This document shows positions 54,680 to 63,318 of a stretch of 64,000 nucleotides of DNA, piece by piece. Under the pieces are notes generated by a model. It did no database searches. It was given only the letters and a program-made list of their open reading frames with translations, and was not told the origin of the DNA. The translations under genes and the position numbers were made by a program. Numbering within the stretch: the first letter of the stretch is position 1; each line of letters begins with the position of its first letter. The DNA comes from Deltaproteobacteria bacterium (lineage in GTDB: Bacteria > Desulfobacterota > Desulfobacteria > Desulfobacterales > Desulfobacteraceae), in NCBI GenBank assembly GCA_013151635.1, contig JAADHV010000110.1, positions 62,001-126,000 of the forward strand, read 5' to 3'.

Positions 54680-54871
54680 GAACTGCCACATTTTTCATGT
54701 TTCCCTGTGCGAGTATGAAGAAGAACTCTTTAAAGACAAGTATAAATATACTGCTCGGATTTTGCAAAGTATTTTATTTCATGGATGGATTTTAAAAAAG
54801 ATGGAAAGACCTACAAGGCAGTTAAAATCAAAAAGGATTTGTATGTCAAGCAGCATGACAAAACGTCATAA

Positions 54872-54910
54872 ACCTGACAGCAAAAATTATTTTACTTCCT
54901 GCTGTCAGGT
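54872..54910. terminator. Strong hairpin downstream of flgE / small frame
   Basis: ACCTGACAGCA (54872-54882) pairs perfectly with TGCTGTCAGGT (54900-54910), with a 17-base AT-rich loop. It lies 20 bases after the flgE stop on the minus strand. No clean T-run follows on either strand, so it is either a factor-assisted terminator or an mRNA 3-prime stabiliser. Confidence 0.55.
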
Positions 54911-54930
54911 CTGGCCGGAAATGCTTTAAT

Positions 54931-57729
54931 TTAACGTTTCATTTGAATAACGGTCTGCATCATATCATCAATTGTTGTAACGGTCTTTGAATTTGCCTGG
55001 AAGCCTCTCTGGTTGGTTATCAATGAGACAAATTCCTCTGAAATATCCACATTAGACATCTCGAGTGAATTCGGTGCAAGGGTTCCAAGGCCGTTTTCCC
55101 CGGGTTTGTTGGTAATAGCGCCACCGCTTTCTCTTGTTTCCCTGAAAAGGTTCCCGCCCTCATTGGAAAGGCCGAAATTATTTAAAAATTTTGCAAGGCC
55201 TACGCGGAAAAGCGGGATTAATTGCCCGTTGGAATAAACCCCTGTAAGGATACCGTCTGATGCGACGTCCACTCCCTGTAAATCTCCTGCCGCATACCCG
55301 TCGGCATCCTGGAAAACAGTTGAAGACGATTTGGAGTATTGAGTGGTTGACAATGAATCATTTACAAAATTTGTGCCGTCATACTTTGTGCCTATATTCA
55401 ATTTGATATCGGTTTTTGTGGTACCGAATTCCCCGCCTAAAAAATCTGTTGTAAACTCAAAATAGCCTGTTTTCTTAATATCATCCTTGGCAATCTCCGT
55501 CCATGCAGTGGAGCCCTTGATATCAAAATTAATTTCACTGCGGTCATTATAAGGATGGGTGCTTGTTCCGTATTTTAACGAATCAGTAAAAGAAAATACA
55601 ATATCTTCCTTGTCGGTTTCATTTCCAGAGCCATCCAGATCAATCACAGCCCTGGTCTGATCACCTTTTAAAGTGGCTTTTGCATACTCTTTCGGGACTT
55701 TGTTGGGATTGGTAGTGAACCTGAAGCTGTTTGTATGGGCAAGGGTACCTCCGCCGGCTGTAACATTGAATTCAATATCATTGGTCAAATCAGCATCAAA
55801 ATCCAGTGTGATACCGGTTGTATATGACCCGTTTGTTGCAACAACAGCACTGGGATATTCCAGGGGTGGCGCAGGGTCTATCTTAAAGGCAATGCTCTGG
55901 CTGCCAACAGTTGTCAGGGTTGACCCGAAAGTGTATCTTATAACACTGGAATTTGCCGTATTGGTTGTTTCCCATACCTGGAGCTGGACCTGGGTATTGG
56001 AGCTGGAAGAGGTCACAATTGACAACCCGGTACTGCCGCCACCGGCACTGGCACCCCATGCAGAGCCGTTCCAGTCAAGAGTTATGGTGGTTGCAACCCC
56101 TGCAGTGGTGGCCGATTCCATGGCACCCTGTCCCTCACCGGTGGGCGCGGAAATAATGCTTAAAACAGGGTCATTGGTTGGAGAAAACGTAAATGTTTCA
56201 TTTGTGAAATCAGCATCTTTTAAAGGCATATTCCAGTCCCAGGCCCCGAGTCTTGTGTCATAAATAAGGCTTATATCAGAAGATACCATGGTCATATCAG
56301 CAACATTAGAGTAATTAAAATTTGTACTTGTCGTATCAACGCTGCCGGTACTGTTTGTGGACACACTTGAAACAAGGGTTCCTGCCGAATAAGCAGAAGA
56401 CGGGTTGCTCCAATACCATTTTTCTGCGTTAGGGTTCCAGATAATTCCTAAATTTGTCGCATCTTCATCCATGACACCCGGTGCATTGATTTCAAGGGTT
56501 GTATTGTCATTGGCTGTATCTCCCGAATAAGTCAGGCCTTCTATCCCCTGTGTATGAAGATCATTTTTATTATTCACATCAAACCCTATGGAGTCCGTTG
56601 CAACAGCAGGTTGATCCAATTTAATTTTCAAATCAGGATCGACATCAGCCGAATCATCCGGGGTTAGCGTCAAGTAAATATTCTGATTATCAGAGTAGAC
56701 AATTTTGGCATTGCCATAATTATCCGGCAGATCAACAGCCGTAATCAGTCCGTCATTATTAACATCTGTAAAAGCCCATGCACTCCCGTCAAATTCCAAC
56801 TTGAAACCATACCCGTCAAGAGCCATGGCATCATAGTCAACAATTTCATATTCAACGTCTTTAACCGTGTTTACACCATTGGCGGTAAAATTTCCTATGC
56901 GTCCTGTAAATTTACTCATGGTAAAATCAAGGATATCACCCGAACTTTGGGAAAACTTAATGGTTCCCCTTGCAAGAAGGCCCTTGGAATTTGTATTCTG
57001 GACAAGATTTCTATTATCTTCTTCCGGGTTCATGGTCACAATATATTCCCATTCCGTTCCTGCTTTCTTATCATAGAATATGGATATATCATGGGTACTG
57101 CCCAGAGCGTCATAGGCCTTAACCACCGTCTGGTATTCATAACTCCCGGAGCCAATATAGGTAGTTTCCCCTGAATCCCACACATTTGAAAGGACAACCG
57201 CTTTTGAAGTTGAATCTGCATCAAGGTTTGTAATGGCTGTTATCTTCTCGCTCTTTTTAGGCGGGCTTGTAAACTCTGCAAGGACTAAATCCGTGATTGA
57301 TCCGACATCCTCTCCTGTTGTATCATCCAGATTCCATCCCTGAACGATATATCCTTCAGGGTTTACCAATTGTCCGGCCTTATCAAAAAAGAAATTGCCT
57401 GCCCTGGTATAAAATGTATTTTCAGAATTTGACTGGCGCATTATAAAAAAACCGTCACCGCCAATGGAGAGATCTGTTGTATTACCGGTAGACTCAAACG
57501 ACCCCTGGTCAAAGTTCTGGGCTACGTCCCCGACAGCCATACCACGGCCCATCTGGGCTGTGCCGGCCTGGGTGGCTACACTTTCATACAGGGTATCTGC
57601 AAAGGTTGTTCTTCCCTTTTTAAATCCAACGGTATTTAAATTGGCAATATTATTACCCACAACCTGCAGGGCATTTCCCATATTTTTCAACCCACTGGTG
57701 CCTGTAAAAAGTGAACTTGATAATGACAT
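54931..57729 (-). CDS. flgE: Flagellar hook protein, enlarged
   Basis: 932 residues, about twice the usual hook protein. The N-terminal rod-like part (LFTGTSGLKNMGNALQVVGN; NLNTVGFKKGRTTFADTLYE) and the C-terminus (LEMSNVDISEEFVSLITNQR; GFQANSKTVTTIDDMMQTVI) are FlgE. The extra mass is in the outer domains; residues about 305-385 (KLEFDGSAWAFTDVN to DSIGFDV) share a module with FlgK and FlgL. Hook length is set by the FliK encoded upstream. It follows flgD by 67 bases. Confidence 0.94.
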   Translation of the reverse strand: MSLSSSLFTGTSGLKNMGNALQVVGNNIANLNTVGFKKGRTTFADTLYESVATQAGTAQMGRGMAVGDVAQNFDQGSFESTGNTTDLSIGGDGFFIMRQSNSENTFYTRAGNFFFDKAGQLVNPEGYIVQGWNLDDTTGEDVGSITDLVLAEFTSPPKKSEKITAITNLDADSTSKAVVLSNVWDSGETTYIGSGSYEYQTVVKAYDALGSTHDISIFYDKKAGTEWEYIVTMNPEEDNRNLVQNTNSKGLLARGTIKFSQSSGDILDFTMSKFTGRIGNFTANGVNTVKDVEYEIVDYDAMALDGYGFKLEFDGSAWAFTDVNNDGLITAVDLPDNYGNAKIVYSDNQNIYLTLTPDDSADVDPDLKIKLDQPAVATDSIGFDVNNKNDLHTQGIEGLTYSGDTANDNTTLEINAPGVMDEDATNLGIIWNPNAEKWYWSNPSSAYSAGTLVSSVSTNSTGSVDTTSTNFNYSNVADMTMVSSDISLIYDTRLGAWDWNMPLKDADFTNETFTFSPTNDPVLSIISAPTGEGQGAMESATTAGVATTITLDWNGSAWGASAGGGSTGLSIVTSSSSNTQVQLQVWETTNTANSSVIRYTFGSTLTTVGSQSIAFKIDPAPPLEYPSAVVATNGSYTTGITLDFDADLTNDIEFNVTAGGGTLAHTNSFRFTTNPNKVPKEYAKATLKGDQTRAVIDLDGSGNETDKEDIVFSFTDSLKYGTSTHPYNDRSEINFDIKGSTAWTEIAKDDIKKTGYFEFTTDFLGGEFGTTKTDIKLNIGTKYDGTNFVNDSLSTTQYSKSSSTVFQDADGYAAGDLQGVDVASDGILTGVYSNGQLIPLFRVGLAKFLNNFGLSNEGGNLFRETRESGGAITNKPGENGLGTLAPNSLEMSNVDISEEFVSLITNQRGFQANSKTVTTIDDMMQTVIQMKR

Positions 57730-57796
57730 AATCCCTCTCCTATTTATTTAAACTCAACATTGTTGATTATTATGCTTTAACCTGATCCGGGCTTTT

Positions 57797-58909
57797 TTAA
57801 TTAACCTGTGTAACAGATGATAATGCAACCAGCCTTCCCGTGTCCTTGAGTACAAGATACTGGGTGCTGTTCATGTATTTAATGCCTGAAACCTCTTCTG
57901 ACACCGGTGTTTTTGCAAACCCGCCATCTGTTTTTACCGTATAATAATATAAGCCGTCAGATGCCTGGTAACCTGAATCCGTAAGCCCATCCCATTTAAC
58001 CTTGTTTTCTCCGCCCGAAGTGTCCGTGGAAGGCAATGGAATTGTCCTGACAAGTTTATCATATGCATCATATATCTTTATTGTAACATCCTTTTCAGAC
58101 TCAAGGTTGAAACCAAGCTCAGTACCGGAAACCGCCCCGTCTTCAACCATAACAATCGGAGAATCGGAACTTATGGTTTTGCCAAGATAACTTAAGGCAG
58201 AGTCAACAGAACCTGGCCCGTTATTATCTTTGACATCCACAACAGCGGTCAAGGAACCAGGGTCAAGAAGAACCCCCTGAACCACCAGGTAGGCTTTGCC
58301 TTTATTGTATGTAATCCCTTCAACATTTCCTGTAACAGTTGAAGGAAGGTTTGCATATCCTGAGCCTGTATTGGCCATAACACTATATTTATAGGACCCG
58401 TCTTCAACAGCCTTGCTGTCATTATCAGTTCCATCCCATGAAATAATGTGAGAACCTGATTTTTGCTGTCCTTCGTACAGGGTTTTAATTGTTTTGCCGT
58501 CCTCACCCGTGATGGTAATCATGATATCAGCCGGCTGGGAAAGATTATAGAACCCGCCCGAAACTGTTCCTCCATCCACATTCATGACATCCACATTACC
58601 CGTGACCTGTTTGCCTATATATCCCATGACATCGCCTTCGGAAGTCTTGCTGTATGCCTTGGCAAGGCTTCCCATGGAATCATTAAGATTGATCAATTGT
58701 TCAAGCTGGGAAAACTGTGCAAGCTGGGCTGAAAAATCAGTGCCGTCCATCGGGTTTAAAGGATCCTGGTTCTGAAGCTGGGCCACGAGCATTTTTAAAA
58801 AAGCATCCTGCCCAAGAGCATTTGCTTTTTTGGTTTTTTCCTGTTCGCCTGATTTATAGGAACTTGTAATCTGGTCAAGTGAACTGTTTCCCGTGGATGC
58901 AACTGACAT
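57797..58909 (-). CDS. flgD: Hook cap protein with duplicated C-terminal module
   Basis: 370 residues against the usual 220-240. Residues 1-85 are the FlgD head (LGQDAFLKMLVAQLQNQDPL; DFSAQLAQFSQLEQL). Residues 92-226 and 236-370 are two copies of the tail module: YIGKQV/YLGKTI, VSGGFYNL/VSGTELGFNL, a tudor/Ig part with SWDGTDNDSKAVEDGSYKY/KWDGLTDSGYQASDGLYYY, and a VEGITYNKGKAYLVVQ/VSGIKYMNSTQYLVLK ending. FlgD caps the growing hook. It follows fliK by 12 bases. Confidence 0.93.
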   Translation of the reverse strand: MSVASTGNSSLDQITSSYKSGEQEKTKKANALGQDAFLKMLVAQLQNQDPLNPMDGTDFSAQLAQFSQLEQLINLNDSMGSLAKAYSKTSEGDVMGYIGKQVTGNVDVMNVDGGTVSGGFYNLSQPADIMITITGEDGKTIKTLYEGQQKSGSHIISWDGTDNDSKAVEDGSYKYSVMANTGSGYANLPSTVTGNVEGITYNKGKAYLVVQGVLLDPGSLTAVVDVKDNNGPGSVDSALSYLGKTISSDSPIVMVEDGAVSGTELGFNLESEKDVTIKIYDAYDKLVRTIPLPSTDTSGGENKVKWDGLTDSGYQASDGLYYYTVKTDGGFAKTPVSEEVSGIKYMNSTQYLVLKDTGRLVALSSVTQVN

Positions 58910-58921
58910 GATTATCTCCTT

Positions 58922-60667
58922 TTATGCAACAAAATGAAGCGCCCCGTCCCGGTTTAAAGCATTAAGAAGGCTCATGGGATCATTCATCCTTTCTGCATTT
59001 ACAGGGTCAAACAAGCGTTTCCCCTTGTTTTTATTCCGCTTGCCAAAATTTCCGGCCTGGTTCCTGGCATCAGTCATGGATTGCCTGAAATTACTGTTCA
59101 TATCAACATCAAACCGTTCAAGGTTCACGCCTGAATTTGAAAGCACAGTTCGAAGCTCATGTACATTTGAAGCAAGGATTTCCTTTGCAGCATGATTTTC
59201 TGTCATAATATTGATCTTTATATTGTTTCCGGTGTTATCGATCGTAATCATAAGCCTTCCAAGCTCCGGGGGCTTTAATTGAATCCTTAAAGTATTTTCA
59301 CCCTGGTTAACAGCCCTTACAAGGCTTTTGCTCACCTGTTGGGTAACATAGGCAGGTAAATTTTTAAAAGCTGGTTTTGTCTTTAATATATTTAAACCGG
59401 ATTGGGCCTGGCCTGTTTTTCCACCATGGCCTGCAACCGGGCTCTGGTCGGAAAGCTTGTCACTCCCGGATTTGCCCTGGGTTAAGAAATCCTTAATTCC
59501 TTTTTTCTGGTTATTTACTGAAAAATCACCTTTTTTCCCCCTTGAAAGAAGGGACTCCATTTCTTTAAAACTGTCCTTTAATTTAGCATCTGCTGCATGT
59601 TGTGATTTTTTTCCAGATGAAAACAAATCTTTTTTACCGGTTTTCACCCTGCCCGGCACCAGCAATTCATTTTTAAATTGATCTTTTACCTGGTCATAGG
59701 AAAATTCAAATGTCTGTGTACCAGGCGTTTTTTCCTTAATCTCCAGCCCCTTGAACAAGGCATTAAGAAGATCTGATGAATCCCCAGTTTTATATGGATT
59801 TTTCCCTTTATTAATTAAAGCCTCACCAGGGGTCTTGGACTGTAATAAATTTTTACGCAGCTTTTCAAGGGAGCCAATCAGTTCATCCAGGGTAAGCGGT
59901 GAGGTTTGCCTGCCTCCCTGGTCAAGGTTCAGGTGTTTTAACACCAGGGTAAAATTATCATCACCCTGCTTTGTTTCATAATGGTCCCCTCTATAAAAGG
60001 ATTCTTTCTGAAGGGCCTGGAGCTTTTCAATAAGCTCGTTAAGACTTAATCCTTTTTCACCTTTGTCTGCTTTGGCCAGCATGTCCTGGATTTTCTCCAC
60101 CGGGATACCTAAGGAGGTCAGGATGGAATGGAAAAACGGTATGGCCGAGGTATCAAAAAAAGTATCCTGTCTGGTCCTGGTTTTTGCTTCAAAAGGAAGG
60201 TCAACCAACTTGCCAAAAAGCTTATCCAGGGTAAGGTCCTTGTTTGCCAGCTCTTCTGAAAACCCGGCAATGAGGTCATTTATATCATTTTCCTTGAACC
60301 CGGCCTTTAACAGCATTTTTTTCAGTGCTTCAAGGCCGCCTTCATCTATTGACACATTTTTCAAGTCACCCTTTGACAACTTCAAAAAAATACTTTTTAA
60401 TGCAGAAATAAAATCGGTTCCCTTTTCCCTGGTTAATTTTTCCAACAAAGAACCTGTTATATCCTTTGAATCTTTTGCCGCAGGGTCAAGTTTTGTTTGA
60501 AACATTGTTCCTGAAGGCTCATCTTTTTCAAGTGTTTTGTCTAACTTTTCAGCAAACAACGGCTTTCTAAAACCGGCATTACCCGTATCAAACATTACTT
60601 CCCTTGGAAGATCCTGCCGGACCATGCTTACAAAAGAACTGCTGATATCTGTAAAAGTAAAATCCAT
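58922..60667 (-). CDS. fliK: Hook-length control protein
   Basis: 581 residues from ATG 60667 (AGGTG seven bases upstream); the frame from 60718 would contain the sigma-54 promoter. The N-terminal 450 residues are Lys/Gly/Ser-rich ruler-like sequence with several coiled segments. The C-terminal domain (LRIQLKPPELGRLMITIDNT; AKEILASNVHELRTVLSNSG) is the conserved switch domain that contacts FlhB. It is first in the fliK-flgD-flgE operon. Confidence 0.92.
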   Translation of the reverse strand: MDFTFTDISSSFVSMVRQDLPREVMFDTGNAGFRKPLFAEKLDKTLEKDEPSGTMFQTKLDPAAKDSKDITGSLLEKLTREKGTDFISALKSIFLKLSKGDLKNVSIDEGGLEALKKMLLKAGFKENDINDLIAGFSEELANKDLTLDKLFGKLVDLPFEAKTRTRQDTFFDTSAIPFFHSILTSLGIPVEKIQDMLAKADKGEKGLSLNELIEKLQALQKESFYRGDHYETKQGDDNFTLVLKHLNLDQGGRQTSPLTLDELIGSLEKLRKNLLQSKTPGEALINKGKNPYKTGDSSDLLNALFKGLEIKEKTPGTQTFEFSYDQVKDQFKNELLVPGRVKTGKKDLFSSGKKSQHAADAKLKDSFKEMESLLSRGKKGDFSVNNQKKGIKDFLTQGKSGSDKLSDQSPVAGHGGKTGQAQSGLNILKTKPAFKNLPAYVTQQVSKSLVRAVNQGENTLRIQLKPPELGRLMITIDNTGNNIKINIMTENHAAKEILASNVHELRTVLSNSGVNLERFDVDMNSNFRQSMTDARNQAGNFGKRNKNKGKRLFDPVNAERMNDPMSLLNALNRDGALHFVA

Positions 60668-60706
60668 AAAAACACCTGTAAATAGTTTTCTTTTGCAAAA
60701 TATAAC

Positions 60707-60722
60707 AGCAATGATCATGCCA
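60707..60722 (-). promoter_or_regulatory. Sigma-54 promoter of fliK-flgD-flgE
   Basis: Minus-strand TGGCATGATCATTGCT has GG and GC ten bases apart. Transcription would begin near 60695, about 28 bases before the fliK start, which helps fix that start at 60667. Confidence 0.87.
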
Positions 60723-60784
60723 TTTGTCCTAAAATAGCCGGATGTTATTTATGTTCAATATGTTACAGGATTTTCGTATTGGAT

Positions 60785-60860
60785 TATCAGGTGATTTTAT
60801 GATTCTTACTGGAATATATTTCCCAACAAAATAAAACTCATGGGAAAATATTACCTGATG
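60785..60860 (-). terminator. Nested hairpin after motE
   Basis: ATCAGGT (60786-60792) pairs with ACCTGAT (60853-60859), and inside it ATATTTCCCA (60816-60825) pairs with TGGGAAAATAT (60841-60851, one bulge). It lies between the motE stop and the fliK promoter, the right place to end the fliH-I-J-motE transcript, but no T-run follows. Confidence 0.4.
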
Positions 60861-60896
60861 ATGGGGAAGGGGGGAAAAACTTACCTGGAATTCTTA

Positions 60897-61520
60897 CTAT
60901 TTTCTTTTAAAGGCAAGGCGTTCACTGATTTTAGCTGCTTTTTCACTGTCCACAAAGGAAAGAATCGGGGAAGCGGATGTTTCGCGCATTCTTAAAAATA
61001 TTTCCTGGGCGACTTCAAGGTTCATTTTATCAACAATCCGGGCCGCATTTTTCGGTTTCATTCCTGCATACATTTTTACAAGCCTCCCTATCTTGGCCTC
61101 GTATGCAGCATCTTTTTCCTGTTGTTTCCGGGTTTTCTTTTTTGTAAGAAGAGCCATATCCTCTTTGATTTGTTTTTTTAAATTTTTAAGGCTTTCAAGC
61201 TTATCATCAATCTGCCCTTCAAATACCTCAAGTTCTTTTTTTTCCTGCAAAAGAGCCTTATGCTGCTTTTCGATCATTGTTTTTTTATCTTCAAGGCCCC
61301 GCAATACTACCTTGGCAGGATCAGGACACTCAGGACATTTCGGGCACGGATTTTCTTTGACTGCTTTGCCATCTTTTTTGACATTCTTTTTCACATCCCC
61401 GGCAAAAACATTTGACCCATTAAACAACAAAAAATTATTCCTGGTATAGAAACCATCTAAAAATACCGACACCATAATACAAGCGGTAAGAAAAACCATA
61501 ACCTTTTTATATTGTTTCAT
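60897..61520 (-). CDS. motE: MotE-like flagellar chaperone with MgtE-type domain
   Basis: 207 residues. A membrane or signal segment (8-24), then CPKCPECPD with Cys59, Cys62 and Cys65, a coiled coil (about 75-150) and a C-terminal helical MgtE-N-like domain (KMYAGMKPKNAARIVDKMNL; VAQEIFLRMRETSASPILSF). MotE of this kind stabilises MotC in rhizobia and its homologues lie after fliJ in many bacteria. It overlaps fliJ by 14 bases. The CPxCPxCP stretch is unusual and may bind metal or form disulfides. Confidence 0.78.
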   Translation of the reverse strand: MKQYKKVMVFLTACIMVSVFLDGFYTRNNFLLFNGSNVFAGDVKKNVKKDGKAVKENPCPKCPECPDPAKVVLRGLEDKKTMIEKQHKALLQEKKELEVFEGQIDDKLESLKNLKKQIKEDMALLTKKKTRKQQEKDAAYEAKIGRLVKMYAGMKPKNAARIVDKMNLEVAQEIFLRMRETSASPILSFVDSEKAAKISERLAFKRK

Positions 61521-61965
61521 AGGATTTTGTCCTTGCGGTTTTCAGGGATGAAATCTCATCTAATTCCTTTTGTTCAATTTTTATAACTTCCTGTGTGTAA
61601 GCAGTTTTTAATTTTTCACGATAAAGCTCCATGGCTTTTTTATCAACGCTTTTTTTCTTCAACTCCAGCAATTTTTCTTTTAATAATTTCTTTAGTTCTA
61701 TTTTCCTTGATTTTTCATATTTCATACTGGTTTTAACAGCATCAAGATAACTATGGTACCGCCTGAATTCAGGGGCACTGACACCTTCTGCCACAATATC
61801 TTCCATTTTGTCAGCATTCTGGTCACAGGTCCTTTTTAAACCCAAAATCAGCTCTTCGCAATTTTTCACATCCATGTGCGCCTTAGCTGCATTCTGCCGG
61901 GCTATTTGTTCCAGGTACTGCCTGTAATTCAGTAACGGCTGTAATTTGAATTCAAATCGCTTCAT
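61507..61965 (-). CDS. fliJ: Flagellar export stalk protein
   Basis: 152 residues, an antiparallel coiled coil: FKLQPLLNYRQYLEQIARQN at the start, KAHMDVKNCEELILGLKRTC, and ELYREKLKTAYTQEVIKIEQ near the end. FliJ is the gamma-like stalk in the FliI ATPase ring. It is nine bases after fliI. Confidence 0.9.
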   Translation of the reverse strand: MKRFEFKLQPLLNYRQYLEQIARQNAAKAHMDVKNCEELILGLKRTCDQNADKMEDIVAEGVSAPEFRRYHSYLDAVKTSMKYEKSRKIELKKLLKEKLLELKKKSVDKKAMELYREKLKTAYTQEVIKIEQKELDEISSLKTARTKSYETI

Positions 61966-61974
61966 TAATATTTC

Positions 61975-63318
61975 TTATTTTTTAAATTTTATTCCCAAAA
62001 CTTTTTTTAACCCCTCGACACTGGATGCCATATCCATTTTTCTATTCATGTCCTGCCTTAAGAATTGAATGATTCCCGGCATAAGCTTTTTTGCTTCATC
62101 AACCTCAGGGTCTGATCCATCTATATATGCACCAATGGTAATCATGTCTTCCGCACTTGTGTAAGCTGATAAAACACTGATTGCCTTATCCCTTAATACT
62201 ACATGGTCTTTTTGGCTCACATCCCGCATCACCCTTGAAATACTGGCCAGGATATCAATTGCAGGATAATGGCCCCTGTTGGCAAGGTTCCTTGATAATA
62301 CGATATGACCGTCAACAATGGATCTGACCGTATCCCCGACAGGATCATTTAAATCATCCCCCTCAACCAGGACCGTATAAATCCCAGTAATTGATCCCCC
62401 GTTCTCCATATTCCCGGCCCGCTCAAGCAGGATAGGGATCTGAACGAAAAATGAAGGGGTATACCCCCTGGATGTCGGCGGCTCACCGGCAGCAAGCCCG
62501 ACATCTCTTGATGACATGGCAAAACGGGTGATTGAATCTACCATCAATAATACATTTTTTCCCTGGTCCCTGAAATATTCGGCAATGGTGGTGGCAAGGT
62601 AAGCACCCCTTATCCTTACAAGAGGAGGAGAATCAGAAGTTGCTGCAACAACGACAGCTCTCTTGAGTCCTTCTTCGCCCAAAGTATCATTAATAAAATC
62701 TTTGACTTCGCGGCCTCTTTCCCCTATAAGGCCTATGACCACCACATCCGCGCCGGTATGCTTTGTCATCATTCCCATCAGGACACTTTTGCCGACCCCT
62801 GAACCTGCCATAATGGCAATCCGCTGGCCTTTGCCAAGTGTTATCATGCTGTTTATGGCAGCCACACCGACATCCAGGGGTTCTTTAATGGGTTTTCTTT
62901 CCATGGGGCCTATGGGTTTTCCATATAAATCATACTCTTTGGTGCAGTGAATTTCTCCCTTACCGTCTATGGGGAATCCCATGCCGTCTATCACCCTTCC
63001 TAAGAGTTGATCTGAAACACCTACCTTCTGGGATGATGCAACAGGGATAATCCTGGCTCCAAGGCTGATACCACGGATATCCCCATAGGGCATGAACAGG
63101 GCTTTCTCCTTTTTAAACCCCACGACTTCAGCTTTAATTTCCCTGCCATGGTCATTAATGATACTGCAAAGGCTGCCAATACCAAGGCCTAAGCTATCTC
63201 CCTGCGCAATCAAACCTACGACCTGGGAAATCCTTCCCTCTGGCTGTATTGTAACGCACTGGTCCACGGCTTTGAAATATTTATGAAAGTCAATCTTATT
63301 TAAGTGTTCCAAGGTCAT
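61975..63318 (-). CDS. fliI: Flagellum-specific ATPase
   Basis: 447 residues. The Walker A AGSGVGKS (171-178), GLIGERGREVKDF, LLMVDSITRFAMSSRDVGLA and SLEGDDLNDPVGD-like VEGDDLNDPVGDTVRSI are all family signatures. FliI hydrolyses ATP at the base of the export gate with FliH and FliJ. Its start abuts fliH without a gap. Confidence 0.97.
   Translation of the reverse strand: MTLEHLNKIDFHKYFKAVDQCVTIQPEGRISQVVGLIAQGDSLGLGIGSLCSIINDHGREIKAEVVGFKKEKALFMPYGDIRGISLGARIIPVASSQKVGVSDQLLGRVIDGMGFPIDGKGEIHCTKEYDLYGKPIGPMERKPIKEPLDVGVAAINSMITLGKGQRIAIMAGSGVGKSVLMGMMTKHTGADVVVIGLIGERGREVKDFINDTLGEEGLKRAVVVAATSDSPPLVRIRGAYLATTIAEYFRDQGKNVLLMVDSITRFAMSSRDVGLAAGEPPTSRGYTPSFFVQIPILLERAGNMENGGSITGIYTVLVEGDDLNDPVGDTVRSIVDGHIVLSRNLANRGHYPAIDILASISRVMRDVSQKDHVVLRDKAISVLSAYTSAEDMITIGAYIDGSDPEVDEAKKLMPGIIQFLRQDMNRKMDMASSVEGLKKVLGIKFKK

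Larger units (their letters stand above)
54613..54930. other. Interval between fliL and flgE, with a possible broken small gene
   Basis: 318 bases. On the plus strand a 90-codon frame (54657-54929) starts with CxxC cysteines but its first codons coincide with the fliL promoter, and it runs through a strong hairpin. A second frame contains a well-formed 28-codon piece (54785-54868, starting MDFKKDGKTYKAVKIKKDLY) that stops at 54869-54871, just before the hairpin. This looks like the end of a small gene disrupted by a frameshift, or a spurious frame. Confidence 0.3.
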
